In this document: positions 10,930-21,795 of the stretch, one piece after another
How the letters are laid out: every line of letters begins with the position of its first letter
Numbering within the stretch: position 1 is the stretch's first letter
NCBI GenBank assembly: GCA_039720395.1
Contig: CM077824.1
Span: forward strand, 18,933,046-18,997,045
Length of the DNA: 64,000 nucleotides
Source of the DNA: Liquidambar formosana
Lineage: Eukaryota; Streptophyta; Magnoliopsida; Saxifragales; Altingiaceae
Direction of reading: 5' to 3'
The notes under the pieces: generated by a model
What the model was told of the DNA's origin: nothing
Seen by the model: only the letters and a program-made list of their open reading frames with translations
Databases searched by the model: none
Position numbers and translations under genes: made by a program

Positions 10930-13590
10930 TAATACCCCCCTTGGTAAAAGTGATAAAAAGTATAATGAACAAAGGAGAATGCATGTACATGATATATGCA
11001 ATTTGTCTTACTTGCGACCTCAGTTACATCTTCCCCTTCAAGGGTCGCAGCAGCAAAACAACTCATATACCTTTTGTACGACTAAAAACTTGCATATTTT
11101 ATCTTGTTGCTGCTCTTTGAACACAATTCATATGAAATAAGAAGTTGGTATTTATTTTTACAAAATAAACAAAGAGAGGTAATCCTCAAAGTATTTATTT
11201 TTGAAAACTCATACGAAATACAGAGTTGGTATTTATTTTTGCAGAAGGAAAACCAAAGAGAGGTAATCATCAAAGTAAAATACACAAAATTGTATACCTT
11301 CCCAAAAATGATCCAAGAAACACAAAATAAGAATCAATCACCTGATCAAGATCAGGCATTGGAACCTCTGGGCCATGTGAACATGCTCTCAAGTACACTA
11401 TATAACACATATAAGGAGGGATAAAAAGATTAGTCTGAAACCATAACAAAAAGTAAAAAGCACCTTCCTATATCATAAAAGAATTCGAAAAAAATAATTA
11501 AATTATTTTCACTCTATGTAAACAAAAGGAGTTCAAATATCAATTAGTAAATGGGCACAGATGAAGCACAATTTTTTAGTAGAAGTTTATCGCCTATTTC
11601 AATCCTCGTGAGAGAGGGGTAGCGTACTCAGTTAAAACATGTAGATCACAGCTACATACTCACGTTCATATAAAAAACAAAATAACAAATTACACCAACT
11701 GATGTGAGGATGCTATGGCGAAGGTTATCCATGTAAAACCAAACAGTACATAGAATCTCAAACGGGCCAAGAATTTTATGTATAGTTTGATTTATTTCCA
11801 ATTCATATCTAGATTGTCTTTTAAACACGATTTGGGTAGATTGGCACACTATATTATACAGTATTTTGTTGTAATTACATTTCTTAAAGGGAGATATATA
11901 ATAAAAGTAACTTTGTGTCTCCCAAAACAAAAACAAAAAGACTACTCTTTTTGTCTCTCTCGCACATATAAGTTTGGGTGTCTCCCAAGACAAAAACAAA
12001 AAGAGTACTCTTTTTGTCTCTAGCACATATAATTTCCTCAAAAACAATTAACCCATCAATTAATCACACTGAATTCTATACTTTTCCCACCAATTTCATT
12101 AAATTAAATGGCTAGTTACAAAACTCTTCAAGAAAAAACCACTTAATCCCAACAAATACCAAAATTCATACATGAAACCACACCTGGAAGCTTTCTAGGT
12201 TTTCATAGAGGAACAATTTGGAACAAATAGCCAAGGCAATTCAAAGACCAAACATAAATCCTCTAGCTTCAACTCCTAGAATGCATTTTGAAATAGTGAG
12301 CAAGTACTAATCCAAAATACAAAAATAACTAACTAAATGTAGTTACTGTACAAAAGGTTATTTGATTGTTATAAGTGTTACTTTAAAAAGGTACATATAA
12401 AAGGCAAATAAGAATCAAGTTAGATAAGCCAATTAAAAGACAAGAAGAGTTTTTCTTTTCTTTTATTTTATTATTTTATTATTATTATTTTGACTTAATA
12501 CAGTTTCATAACAAAATGAATAGTTGCCATTGTTATCAATATGCAATCTTCTGGGTGATTTCTTAAGGCCCAATTCAGATTTCAGAATTGTCAAAATTGC
12601 CATGTTGTGGCCAAATTTTTCCATCCTCTTAATTGATTATTGTAACCAATTTGCAGAATATTTAATCTATATTGTCAACCAAATTAATAAAATATATTAT
12701 AACAGCCCAAACATTCAAAATATTCTGTATCGGCCATATTTTCCCATGTAACAATACCCCTCGGTTTCATTTGAGAACCTTGTTGAGATCTAAATTTGGC
12801 CAAGTTGTCATGATTATTTTTAAAAAAAAAAAATCATATTCCTCAATACTTAAAGTCAATCAGGCAAAAGGTATGGTTTTAGGCACAAATCAGTAACACA
12901 ATTAGTTGACACTGTCATGTAGGATGAGAATACTGAACCAATCTCAACCTACTCACCAAATAGTAGTAGTAATAACATTATCGTTAACAATTTTTGTTTT
13001 TTGATGGAAAACAATAGTGATAACATTGACGACAATAGTCACAACAACTGAAACTCATGCCTAAATATATACACACACTAAAAAATATTTGAATAATTTT
13101 TTTTTTTACTCTGTTGAATACACTAGTATTATGATCAGAATTTGCAATTGTGACTCTAAAGAAATAATGATACAGCTTTATTAATCTTCAACTGGTTGTG
13201 CCTTCAATATTCATAATAATTAGAATTTTATTTCATAATGACACCAACCTAAAGGATGGTGTCTTGCCTCAAAATGCTATGAAACAAAAAATCTAAAATA
13301 AAATGATTCCACTTTCCTACAATGTCTACATGCGCCTAAACATCGTAATGATCAGAATTTTAAAGCTGTGAAAACAGAGAGAAAAGATCATGGATAATAC
13401 TTATCCCAAAAGAAAAAAAAACATGGATGATGCTTGGCTTCTTGATTGCAAAAGTGGGTGTTTGGAACAGCGAGAAAAGAAGGAATGTTGAACATAAAAT
13501 TGAAGGTTCAAATGTCAATTCAGAGGATCGAACTAGATAATCAAATTTGGGATTTCAGAGGCCGCTGATAAAATTCCTCGATTGTTTATT
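10930..13590. other. Intergenic with two short tandem duplications
   Basis: AT-rich DNA without a recognisable gene. It holds an ~81-bp direct duplication at 11126-11283 (GAAGTTGGTATTTATTTTT unit) and a 63-bp duplication at 11915-12035 whose second copy contains the perfect 20-bp palindrome CAAAAAGAGTACTCTTTTTG (11997-12016). The open frames here (longest 131 codons) look like translated repeats. Confidence 0.55.
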
Positions 13591-13597
13591 GAGCAAT

Positions 13598-13620
13598 GTT
13601 AGGGTTAGGGTTAGGGTTAG
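13598..13620. repeat. Short telomere-like run (GTTAGGG)
   Basis: Three to four TTAGGG-type units in a row. Plant telomeres are TTTAGGG, so this is more likely a telo-box-like promoter motif (AACCCTAA on the minus strand) near the possible exon at 13.8 kb than an interstitial telomere. Confidence 0.5.
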
Positions 13621-13790
13621 AATTTCGTTTAGGGAGAGAGATGAGAGCCTTTTCAATTCAGATTTCAGAGATGAAAATAAACTAAACAAGATATTTACAG
13701 AATCCTAAAAACAGAGTTTACCATTTTTCAAGATAAACTAAACCCAATTTTTTATCAAGTTTAAACAGCTCTGGGAGAACAATTATTTAC

Positions 13791-13912
13791 CATTTTTCTT
13801 CAACGGAGTCTCTCTTGCGGGCTTCTCCCATCAGGTGTTGGATTGTGATACCATCATCGTCAAGCCTTGGGCTGGGGCTGCGGCTATGGCTAAGTCTGCG
13901 ACGGGTGGCCAT
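13791..13912 (-). CDS. Possible first coding exon, Arg/Ser-rich N-terminus
   Basis: On the minus strand an ATG at 13912-13910 sits in a strong plant start context (GAAGAAAAATGGCC) and opens a 40-codon frame beginning MATRRRLSHSRSPSPRLDDD and ending at a good donor, ATG/GTAAAT (GT at 13790-13789). The exon is GC-richer than its surroundings, and the SRSPSP run resembles splicing-factor tails. No second exon could be joined with confidence, and no family is recognised. The words CCATTTTTCTTCAAC flank the exon on both sides (13790-13804 and 13909-13923), which could instead mark a short inserted or duplicated segment. Treat as tentative. Confidence 0.3.
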
Positions 13913-13929
13913 TTTTCTTCAACAAAACC

Positions 13930-15010
13930 TTTGATGGCGATGGTGAAGCCCTGCGTCGCTTAGGGGGAGAGACGAGAAAGCCTTATAACCCTAAACCTTT
14001 TTTCTGTTTTCTTGGCTTCTATTCTTTCTTTGATTGAAGCCGGTGATCGGCCTTTAAAAGGAAACCTAAGCCCCTAAGCCGTTGCTTCACCCCCTTTATT
14101 CAAAAAATAAGCAACGAGGCAACGGTCCATGCCATCCGGTTGTTATTATAAGAGATTAAGATGGTCTGTTTCGTCAAAAAAAATAAAAAATAAAAAATAA
14201 ATTATTGGAGGCCATGGAGATGCAGTCGAATCAAAACGCAGCGTTTAGGCAGGTTGGGAGGTCGACCCTAAGTATTAAAACCCTCAGCCTAAATCTAACC
14301 CAACCCAAATTTCAATTTGAACTTCCCTAATTTGGGTTTAACGTGTGCTGGGGTTGGGCTTGGTTTAAACGAGTTGAGCTAGTTAATTTGTTTTTTTTTT
14401 TTTTCTTCTGAAAACTTGATTTTTAATGAATAAAAATATATTTTTTTATATGTTCACAAATCTCAATTATCCAAATTTTATTAATTGACCTCGAATTCAT
14501 GTCAATTCAAATAATAATTTTTTCATTAAGAAAATTAATATTGTCAATTGTTGGGAGACCATTTTTTTTTCTTTTGGTGTTCAATGAGGGTCTCCCAAAC
14601 CATTAGAGTTAAACTAGTCCTTCACAATACACAAATTCACCCAAAAACTTATGCATGTAATAGTGAGACAACAGATATTCGAACTTAGAATATATGATTC
14701 CTAACTTTTTTTTTTTTTAACCATTTGAGCTATCTTTTAGGGTTGTTGGCATAGTATTTAAGAGAGGGATTTCTTAGTTGTAATCTTAATATTAATGACT
14801 GAATCCATAAAGCTTAAATCCCAAACCTTAACAAAAGAAGTGATAAGATGATGTATGCATCTCTATCATATTTTAAATGTGCACACTAATTGTTAAAAGT
14901 CGTGTCATATTAAATATATATGTACAATTGAAAAAAGGATAAATATATGTGAACCGAGTAGGCGTTAGCCGACTCGTATGCCGAAGAGAGGTTTTTGTTT
15001 CTAAGTGGGC
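13930..15010. other. Intergenic, no gene recognised
   Basis: 13930-14110 is relatively GC-rich (leader-like sequence upstream of the possible exon at 13912). The remainder is AT-rich with poly-T runs. Nothing else supported. Confidence 0.4.
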
Positions 15011-15016
15011 GAAGCA

Positions 15017-15310
15017 GTGGTACGTATAAAGCATGCTTTCCGTTCAAAGAACACAAACCGACAAAAGTCTCTCATTTCTCTCTCATCTCTCTCCATTATA
15101 TGACAAAACTGACATCTCCCCTCATCTCCCCACTCTCACACAGTCATCTCCCCTCTCTCACACAGTGGGTAAGTACGTATAAAGCATATTTTCTATTAAA
15201 AAAAAAATAAAAGTCTCTCATCTTTCTTTTTTTTTTTTTTTTTGGTGAAAACTCTCATCTTTCTCCATCACGACAAAACTGACATCTCCCCTCATTTCCC
15301 CTCTCTCTCT
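15017..15310. repeat. ~157-bp tandem duplication
   Basis: The block GTACGTATAAAGCAT...GACAAAACTGACATCTCCCC occurs at about 15017-15140 and again at 15174-15300, with a poly-T/poly-A expansion in the second copy. (CT)-rich. No coding role seen. Confidence 0.7.
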
Positions 15311-15720
15311 TCTTTCTTCTTATCTATCCAGCTTTTCTTATCTTCTTAGAGAAACGAAAAGCAGCAAAAAATAATAATAATAATAATAATAATAAGAAGA
15401 GGAAAGAAACATTTGGGGCAGTGTGCGAAGTGTCTTGAAAACGCTTCTTTCCTCTCTCATCTAGTTGTCTCTCATCTTTATAATCTCTCTATTCTCTCAC
15501 TCTCTGCCCTCTCTCTCTCTGCCAAATGCTCTCCCCTTCCTCTCCTTTCTCTATTTTTTTTCTTTTCACTGGCTTTGATTTTAGCTACGGCGTCGACAAG
15601 CATAACTTTACCGGCCACTGCTCGATCCAAGCCCTCGTGGTAGCATCACCTTCATAGTCTTAATATCGCCTTCATCACCGATCTATAGCTTTATGCTAGT
15701 GCCAAAGCTGAAATCAACAT
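15310..15720. other. CT-rich stretch with weak ORF
   Basis: Contains (AAT)n at 15369-15394 and (TC)n runs. The 76-codon plus-strand frame at 15413-15643 is a translation of CT-rich sequence with a Ser/Leu bias; it has no recognisable domain and is not called a gene. Confidence 0.4.
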
Positions 15721-15727
15721 ATCTAGA

Positions 15728-15950
15728 AGGTTTTTGTAAAGTTAACTAGGTTTATTGTAAAGTTGACTAGGTTTTTTTTGTAAAGTTAATTATGTTTTTG
15801 TAAAGTTTGCTAGGTTTATTGTAAACTTAGCTAGATTTTTATAAACTTAGCTAGGTTTTTTTGTAAATTTAGTTAGATTTTTGTAAACTTAACTAGTTTT
15901 TTTTTTATAAAGCTAGCTAAGTTTTTGTAAAGTTTAATTAGGTTTTTTGA
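15728..15950. repeat. ~21-bp minisatellite
   Basis: Roughly ten degenerate copies of AGGTTTTTGTAAAGTTAACT, varying by T-run length and by single changes (TTAGCT, TTGACT, TTAATT at the end). Confidence 0.85.
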
Positions 15951-16575
15951 ATTAAATCTAATCTTATTCTTCTTCTTCTTCTTCTTTTCTTTTTTTCCTA
16001 TGTTGTTGGTTGGATTTAAGTAGTTTTCTCTCAAAAAAATTTATTAGGGCATGACTGCCTTTCTTTTTTTTAATTTTTTTTATTTTTATAGAGGAAGAGG
16101 AAGTGTAGATTTGTTTGTCGGGATAGAGAAAAAAGGTGGAGTTACATAGACAGATGAATAGAGTGTTTGCCAACTAATTTTTTATTCAAACAGATTTTTA
16201 AAAAAAAAAAATTCAGTCAATTACTTTTGACGGAACTAACGGATTGTGTTTAAAAAAATGCACTACATGTCAGTCAACCCACGTTTTCGTCTAACAAAGC
16301 CGTCCCATATAACAGCACTCAATTAAAAATTATATATAATATCGGTTGGGTTCGAGTTGTTTGACCGGTTGACCTAATTACCTAGGCCCAACAAGAATTC
16401 AAGATTGGGTTGGGATTTTCAAACCCAAGCCCAACCCAATGTATAAAAACTATTGTCTAAGCCCAACCAAAATTAAATGCACGTAGGAGAAAAAAAAAAA
16501 AGGAAAAAAAAAAAAGGATCAATAGCATTTATATCATACATGATAATGTGGGGGTTGATATATATACATATATAG

Positions 16576-16746
16576 TTTTGATCAGATCAGCACGTGTTGA
16601 TGTAAATTATATCAGTATTATGCATTGAGGGTTGTACTCCTTGTATTTGCTTAATGTTTCTCTTAACCTGTTAATGCACGAGGTACAACCCCGAATGCGG
16701 GTGTTAATATAAATTATATTAGCACATGTTTACTTGATCATCATCT

Positions 16747-16750
<4 letters not shown>
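16576..16750. mobile_element. Palindromic MITE, ~180-bp family, copy 1
   Basis: Inverted repeat with TGATCAGATCAGCACGTG at the left and CACATGTTTACTTGATCA at the right, around a conserved core GCATTGAGGGTTGTACTCC / GGTACAACCCCGAATGCGGG. Flanked by TA-rich microsatellite. Two other copies lie at 21295-21463 and 63703-63874. Confidence 0.75.
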
Positions 16751-16785
<35 letters not shown>

Positions 16786-17390
16786 TTTGGACCATTAATC
16801 CCCATGATATTAACAAAATATCTATCCTAATGTGATTAAATCTATTTTTGATGGTTGTGATCAATACATGCATGGTATGTACCGTTATTTGTATAGAAAA
16901 TGATGTGCCCTATAATTTCTGTTTTGATGGTCTTGACCAATACATGACACCATCATTTGTTTATAAAATGTTTCCCATCAAAATTGATAGGGTGGTGTCC
17001 CATAATAATCTCTCTCTCTCTTTCTCTCAAAATTTATTATACATATATATATCCTGTAAAAGAACCTTTCACGACATACAATGCACGTTGTTTACACCCA
17101 TGGAATTTTTATAGCATCACCCTACATGGTGTATGGGCACGCCGTGAAAAATCATTTACGACATTAATTTTTCACACATTGTAAAAACCCTATATTGTTG
17201 TAGTGCATGATTATGACATATACATTGGCATATTTATTGGTACATGAATAGTTTCATTTATTTAAATGCTATTATTATGACTCCCAACTTGAAGGACATC
17301 CTTGACCTTAGCCCGTAATGGTTTGGTAAGGACTATGTGGGCATTAAAGATAAATGAGCTAGGATTGGGTCTTAAAGTTGTCATTAGGCT
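16750..17390. other. Intergenic, no gene recognised
   Basis: (TA)n tract then AT-rich sequence. The overlapping 75-88 codon frames at 16848-17184 show no domain. Confidence 0.4.
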
Positions 17391-17392
17391 AG

Positions 17393-18030
17393 GGATCATT
17401 AATACTAAAGACCTTGATATCAGCTCTATTTGTATGAAATCTCAAAGTTCATAATATTTGATGACCCACATAATTAGGGATCATTAATACTAAAGACTTT
17501 GATATCATCTCCATTGGTACTAAATCTCAAAGGTCATAATATTCGATGGCATATTGACAATTAATTTTCCTATATAGTCAACTATGTCATTTTATGACGT
17601 TTTGGGCACGTGTAAAGACATGACAATTTCCATTCTCTCTCTGCAAAATATGAAAAGCTCTGCTTTTTTCAATGTCTACGTACTTGGCTCACATGGCTCA
17701 TTATTTGGGATCATTAATACTAAAGACTTTGATACCACCTCTATTTGTACTAAATCTCAAGGGTCATAATATTTGATGACCCACATATTTAGGGTCTTAG
17801 GGATCATTAATATTAAAGACTTTGACATCACTTCTATTGGTGCTAAATCTCAAAGGTCATAATATTCGATGCCATATTGACATATAAGGAATTAATCTTG
17901 CTATATAGTTGAATATGTCAGTTTATGACCTTTGGGCTTGTGTTAAGACTTGACAATTTCCATTCTCCCTCTGCAGAATATGAAAACTCCACTTTCTTCG
18001 ATAATACGATGTCTACTTGGTTCACATGGC
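17393..18030. repeat. ~316-bp tandem duplication
   Basis: GGATCATTAATACTAAAGAC starts copy 1 at about 17393 and copy 2 at about 17709. Each copy has an internal shorter repeat of the same word (at 17483 and about 17798) and ends with CTTGACAATTTCCATTCTC-like sequence and GCAGAATATGAAAA. No coding role recognised. Confidence 0.8.
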
Positions 18031-18185
18031 ATGAGACAGATGATCGAATTCTTTTGAAATTGAAAAATCTCTTATGTCAAAAGACCATGGCTCCCATTCC
18101 TGGGAAAAGAATTAACCACTTTCTTCATTTTTAATTTGAGCATTTGGATGTCAAAAGGAAAGCATGTTACTAGCCACTAATCTCT

Positions 18186-20204
18186 ATCTATATCTATCTA
18201 TACTTATTATTACTACTTATAAAAGGGTGAATCTTAGAAAAACTTTTGAGTCTCTAAAATACCCTTAATATATAATATAAAGACAATATTGTCCTTTTTT
18301 TTAGTTAATGTAAACAAATTAAAAAACCTTCCACAAAATTAACTAATTTTAGTATTTTACACAACCCCTAAGCCCTACCTTCGTCCCCATGCACTACCCA
18401 CCATCTTTTCCTTCTCCCTCTAGTCTCTTGCTAAGAACCTCTTTATCTCCCAAGCTTTCACAACTTCAATGCCTCATATAGACATGTCATCCATAATTAG
18501 TTGCGTAAGCCTAGCTATGAAGTCAAGTTTTGGATTTTTACCTATGCCAAAGAGTAGACGGTCCTACCTTTCTACCTTAAGTGAGCATCTTTCTTCATGT
18601 CAACCAGGGCTAAGTTCTACCTTAACTTAAGTGCACTTACAACTTTGAAAGGTATTTGATTCTCTCCATTCCAAAGGGCAAGTCCAGGGCTTCCATTTAT
18701 AGGGGATTTCTTGATATTGTTGTAGTTTATGATTTATTTCATTTTAATATTGTTTTATTTTTGTTGTTGTAGATATGATTGGTACTATTAGAATTTATCT
18801 TTTAATGCAAAGCTTGTATGATTGTCATTATTCTATGTTATCTTCTATGAAATTTTTTTGTTTAAATTCTTAATATTTTTATCTTCTATGGAAATTTATA
18901 ATTCTTATGTTTTGGGGCATCTTCTTTCAAGGACGTCATAAGATGGGTGTAGAAATCTGTCAAAGATTTGTTTTCAAATTTTTTTTTTGTTCTTATTGTA
19001 ATACTGTTTCTTAGTCTAGACTACCTAGGAAATTCTCTTAGGCTGAAAACTTTTAATTGATAATTATATCCTTATTTAAAATTATTTATATTTTTTAAAA
19101 AATTATTGGTGTGAGATAAAATGACATATACTTGGATTTGAGATAGAGTTGATTTACACATATCAATAATTTTTATTGTTAACTTAACAATAAAATCTTA
19201 ACACAAATAAAAACACAGTAGAATCTTAAAACAAATAAAAACATACACTCGGCCCGAGATCATGACACGCTTGCATTGTGTGTGACTTGCCAAGCAAAGA
19301 TATATTGTGGGATCTTTAATTGCCAAGCTCTTGAAGATGCACAAGGCAAGTTGACTGAATTCCTTCTCAGAAGTGGTAAAAGCAACACATTGCTGGATCA
19401 TATATTAGAGAGGTATGGTATGAATCAATGCACATTCTTTTTTTTCCTTTTTTAAAAATAATAATTTCCTTTAGTTGGGGTTGCTTAAGGTGTAACTGAA
19501 GCCTTTTGGTGTGGGTGCATCGCTGTTTATTATAATTAGTGTGTAATTTCTCTTTGCCAATAAATAAAAAAAAAAAGGGTGTAATATCTCTTTACTTTAA
19601 TAAAATATTTCTTCTGCTGTGTTTTTTTTTTTTTTTCTTTTTTTCCTTTTTAAAACATAAGAAAGTTCTATTTTAAGCCATGCTTGAATATTACAATTAG
19701 CCAAAGTAAAAAGATTAGAGAAATTGTCTAAGTGTTAAATCCCCATCAATGTAACCCCAAAAAAAAAAAATGATAGGGATAGTACTACAAAACAAGTATT
19801 TTTCGAAACCCACCGTTGGATTTTAGATCGAATAGTTACAAATCTTGAAACAACTTAATTTTTTGTATGCATGACCTATGTGGAAAGATTATCTAATCTA
19901 ACGGTGGGATTCGAAAAATATGAATTGGAGATAGGTTATCTAAAAATTTGTGTAAAAAATTGTGTATGTGGATCTTGACCCTTCACTCATACACTTTTTA
20001 TGTTTGGTTTGTTGGGTGTTCATAATAAATATTTTTTGTATTTTTATTAATTCTTCATACGTTGAAGATAATGATTCAAAGACTAAAATATAACAAGATT
20101 TTATATTAATGACTTTTTACAAATAAATAATTTTTATGTTGATTTAAAAAAAAAAAAATTCTCAAACAAACAATTCATGTGTAATGCATGTGTGCTATAG
20201 CTAG
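18186..20204 (+). mobile_element. Non-autonomous Helitron
   Basis: The 5' region TCTATACTTATTATTACTAC TTATAAAAG is typical of plant Helitrons, and the 3' end reads ATGCATGTGTGCTATAGCTAG followed by T (CTAG at 20201-20204). The 3' ~1 kb is homologous to 48740-49750 in NAC-B intron 1. No Rep/helicase ORF is present, so it is non-autonomous. The exact 5' base is uncertain by about 20 bp because of TCTA repeats. Confidence 0.7.
19793..19926. repeat. Short inverted repeat inside Helitron
   Basis: TATTTTTCGAAACCCACCGT (about 19797) pairs with the reverse complement of the sequence ending at about 19920 (TTTTTCGAATCCCACCGTTA). Probably a small MITE nested in the Helitron. Confidence 0.5.
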
Positions 20205-20658
20205 TAAGAAAAAGAAGAAGAAGAAGAAGAAGATAATTGTCTTATTGCAACAAATTATTTCTCTAAAATCATGTCTTACATTTTTTTAGAGGACAATGCG
20301 TCATGAGAAAGTTGAGACTATATTTCTTGCAACATTTTCCCTAAAACGAATAATTGTAGGAATAGCAATTTTCTTTTTTCTTTTCTTTTTATTTCCTTTA
20401 TTTTCATCCATTCCACACGTGGCATTAATTTCTTGACTACCAAATAGACTTCAAGGGAATATTGTCATTCCGAATGCGGTGAGGTGCCTTACAAACTTTC
20501 CTCATCCATACCTTTACCTTTTGTTCAAAAAACAAAGGCTGTAATTGCATTCATCTTATTCCTTCAACGATCTCTCTAAATAGGATCAATATTGGGTAAT
20601 AACCCTTTAAATTATTTTAAAAGATATTGTCTTATATTTGGATAAAAGGATTAGTTAA

Positions 20659-20946
20659 GGGTCTGTTTGGTTGTTCAATTCAAAATTAAACAATTCAAAA
20701 AAATTTATATATGGTTGAAGGCATAAATTTATCAGTTTGAATTAGAATATTTTAAAATGTGATAATAGATGTTGTAGAATCAATTTTAAGGAATTCATAT
20801 ACCCATTATTTTGAATTACTACTCTTATTTGTGATGATAACTATTATTTTCTTGAAATTGTTAATTCAAGATGATAAAGTGCGCCTTCAATAATATGTAA
20901 AATCTCTTGAATTATTTAATTTCGAATTAAACAACCAAATAGGCCC
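20659..20946. mobile_element. Tourist-like MITE (PIF/Harbinger type)
   Basis: 288 bp with inverted ends GGGTCTGTTTGGTTGTTCAA and (right, reverse-complemented) GGGCCTATTTGGTTGTTTAA, flanked by TAA on both sides (20656-20658, 20947-20949). No ORF. Confidence 0.8.
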
Positions 20947-21294
20947 TAATTGAATGCAAACCAATCACGCCTTAAATTAGTGGTTGGAAGCAACTATATT
21001 TGTTTTGGACTAGCATTTCAGAATTAATTTGTAACCACTTCTTCTCTGTTTTGATCATTCTTGGGGTAATCAATGCATGACAACAACAACATCGTTGAAG
21101 TGGTTCACTAGTAATTGATGCAGATATATATATATATATAGGCAGGTTATTGCTGTCACGAAAATTCTTTTGCACTTCTACTTAGTTTATATTTTTTGAG
21201 CTTTTATGAAAAATATGAAAGGTTTTCATAAAAACTAGTTGAATTGTCTATTATAAAACATTATTTTGAACAAGTTTGAAAAAGAAATATATAT

Positions 21295-21463
21295 CAGTCC
21301 TGATCAAGTAAGAATGTGTTAATATAAGTCACGCATTGAGGGTTGTACCTCTTGTGTTGGCCTAATGTACTCCTTAACCCATTAATGCACGAAATGCAAT
21401 CCCTAATGCGGGTGTACGTTGATATAATTTATATCAGTACGTACTTACTTGATCAGGACTAAC
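21295..21463. mobile_element. Palindromic MITE, ~180-bp family, copy 2
   Basis: CAGTCCTGATCAAGTAAG at the left pairs with CTTACTTGATCAGGACT at the right; the internal GCATTGAGGGTTGTACC and CCTAATGCGGGTGTA words match the copies at 16576 and 63703. TA-rich flanks. About 330 bp beyond the stop codon of NAC-A. Confidence 0.78.
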
Positions 21464-21731
21464 TATATATATATAAATTGTTTAAGTGGATTTTTTTGGT
21501 CATTTTGGAGTTTCCATTTCATTTTTATTGAGTATTTAATGAAAAATAGCCAAAAAAAATTCTGAATAAGTCAAGTACGCCATCTTTGATCGGAGAAACT
21601 TGCTGCATAAATATAGTGGATTAGTGCATTAATATACTCATGTGTAATGGTGAAAACATCCTGTAATAACAGTGTTACAAGCTACTACTGTTTATAGATA
21701 CCACACTCTCAGTTTCCTTATTAAAGTTTGT

Positions 21732-21771
<40 letters not shown>

Positions 21772-21795
21772 TCTAGTCGGAAACTAAAAACCAGC

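Noticed and set aside
11104..12047. ORFs of 81-131 codons on both strands
   Set aside because: They are translations of two short tandem duplications; repeated peptides with no domain.
13598..13620. Interstitial telomere
   Set aside because: Only three to four TTAGGG units, not the plant TTTAGGG form; too short.
15413..15643. 76-codon Ser/Leu-rich ORF as a secreted peptide
   Set aside because: Composition follows CT-rich DNA; no cleavage site, family or promoter.
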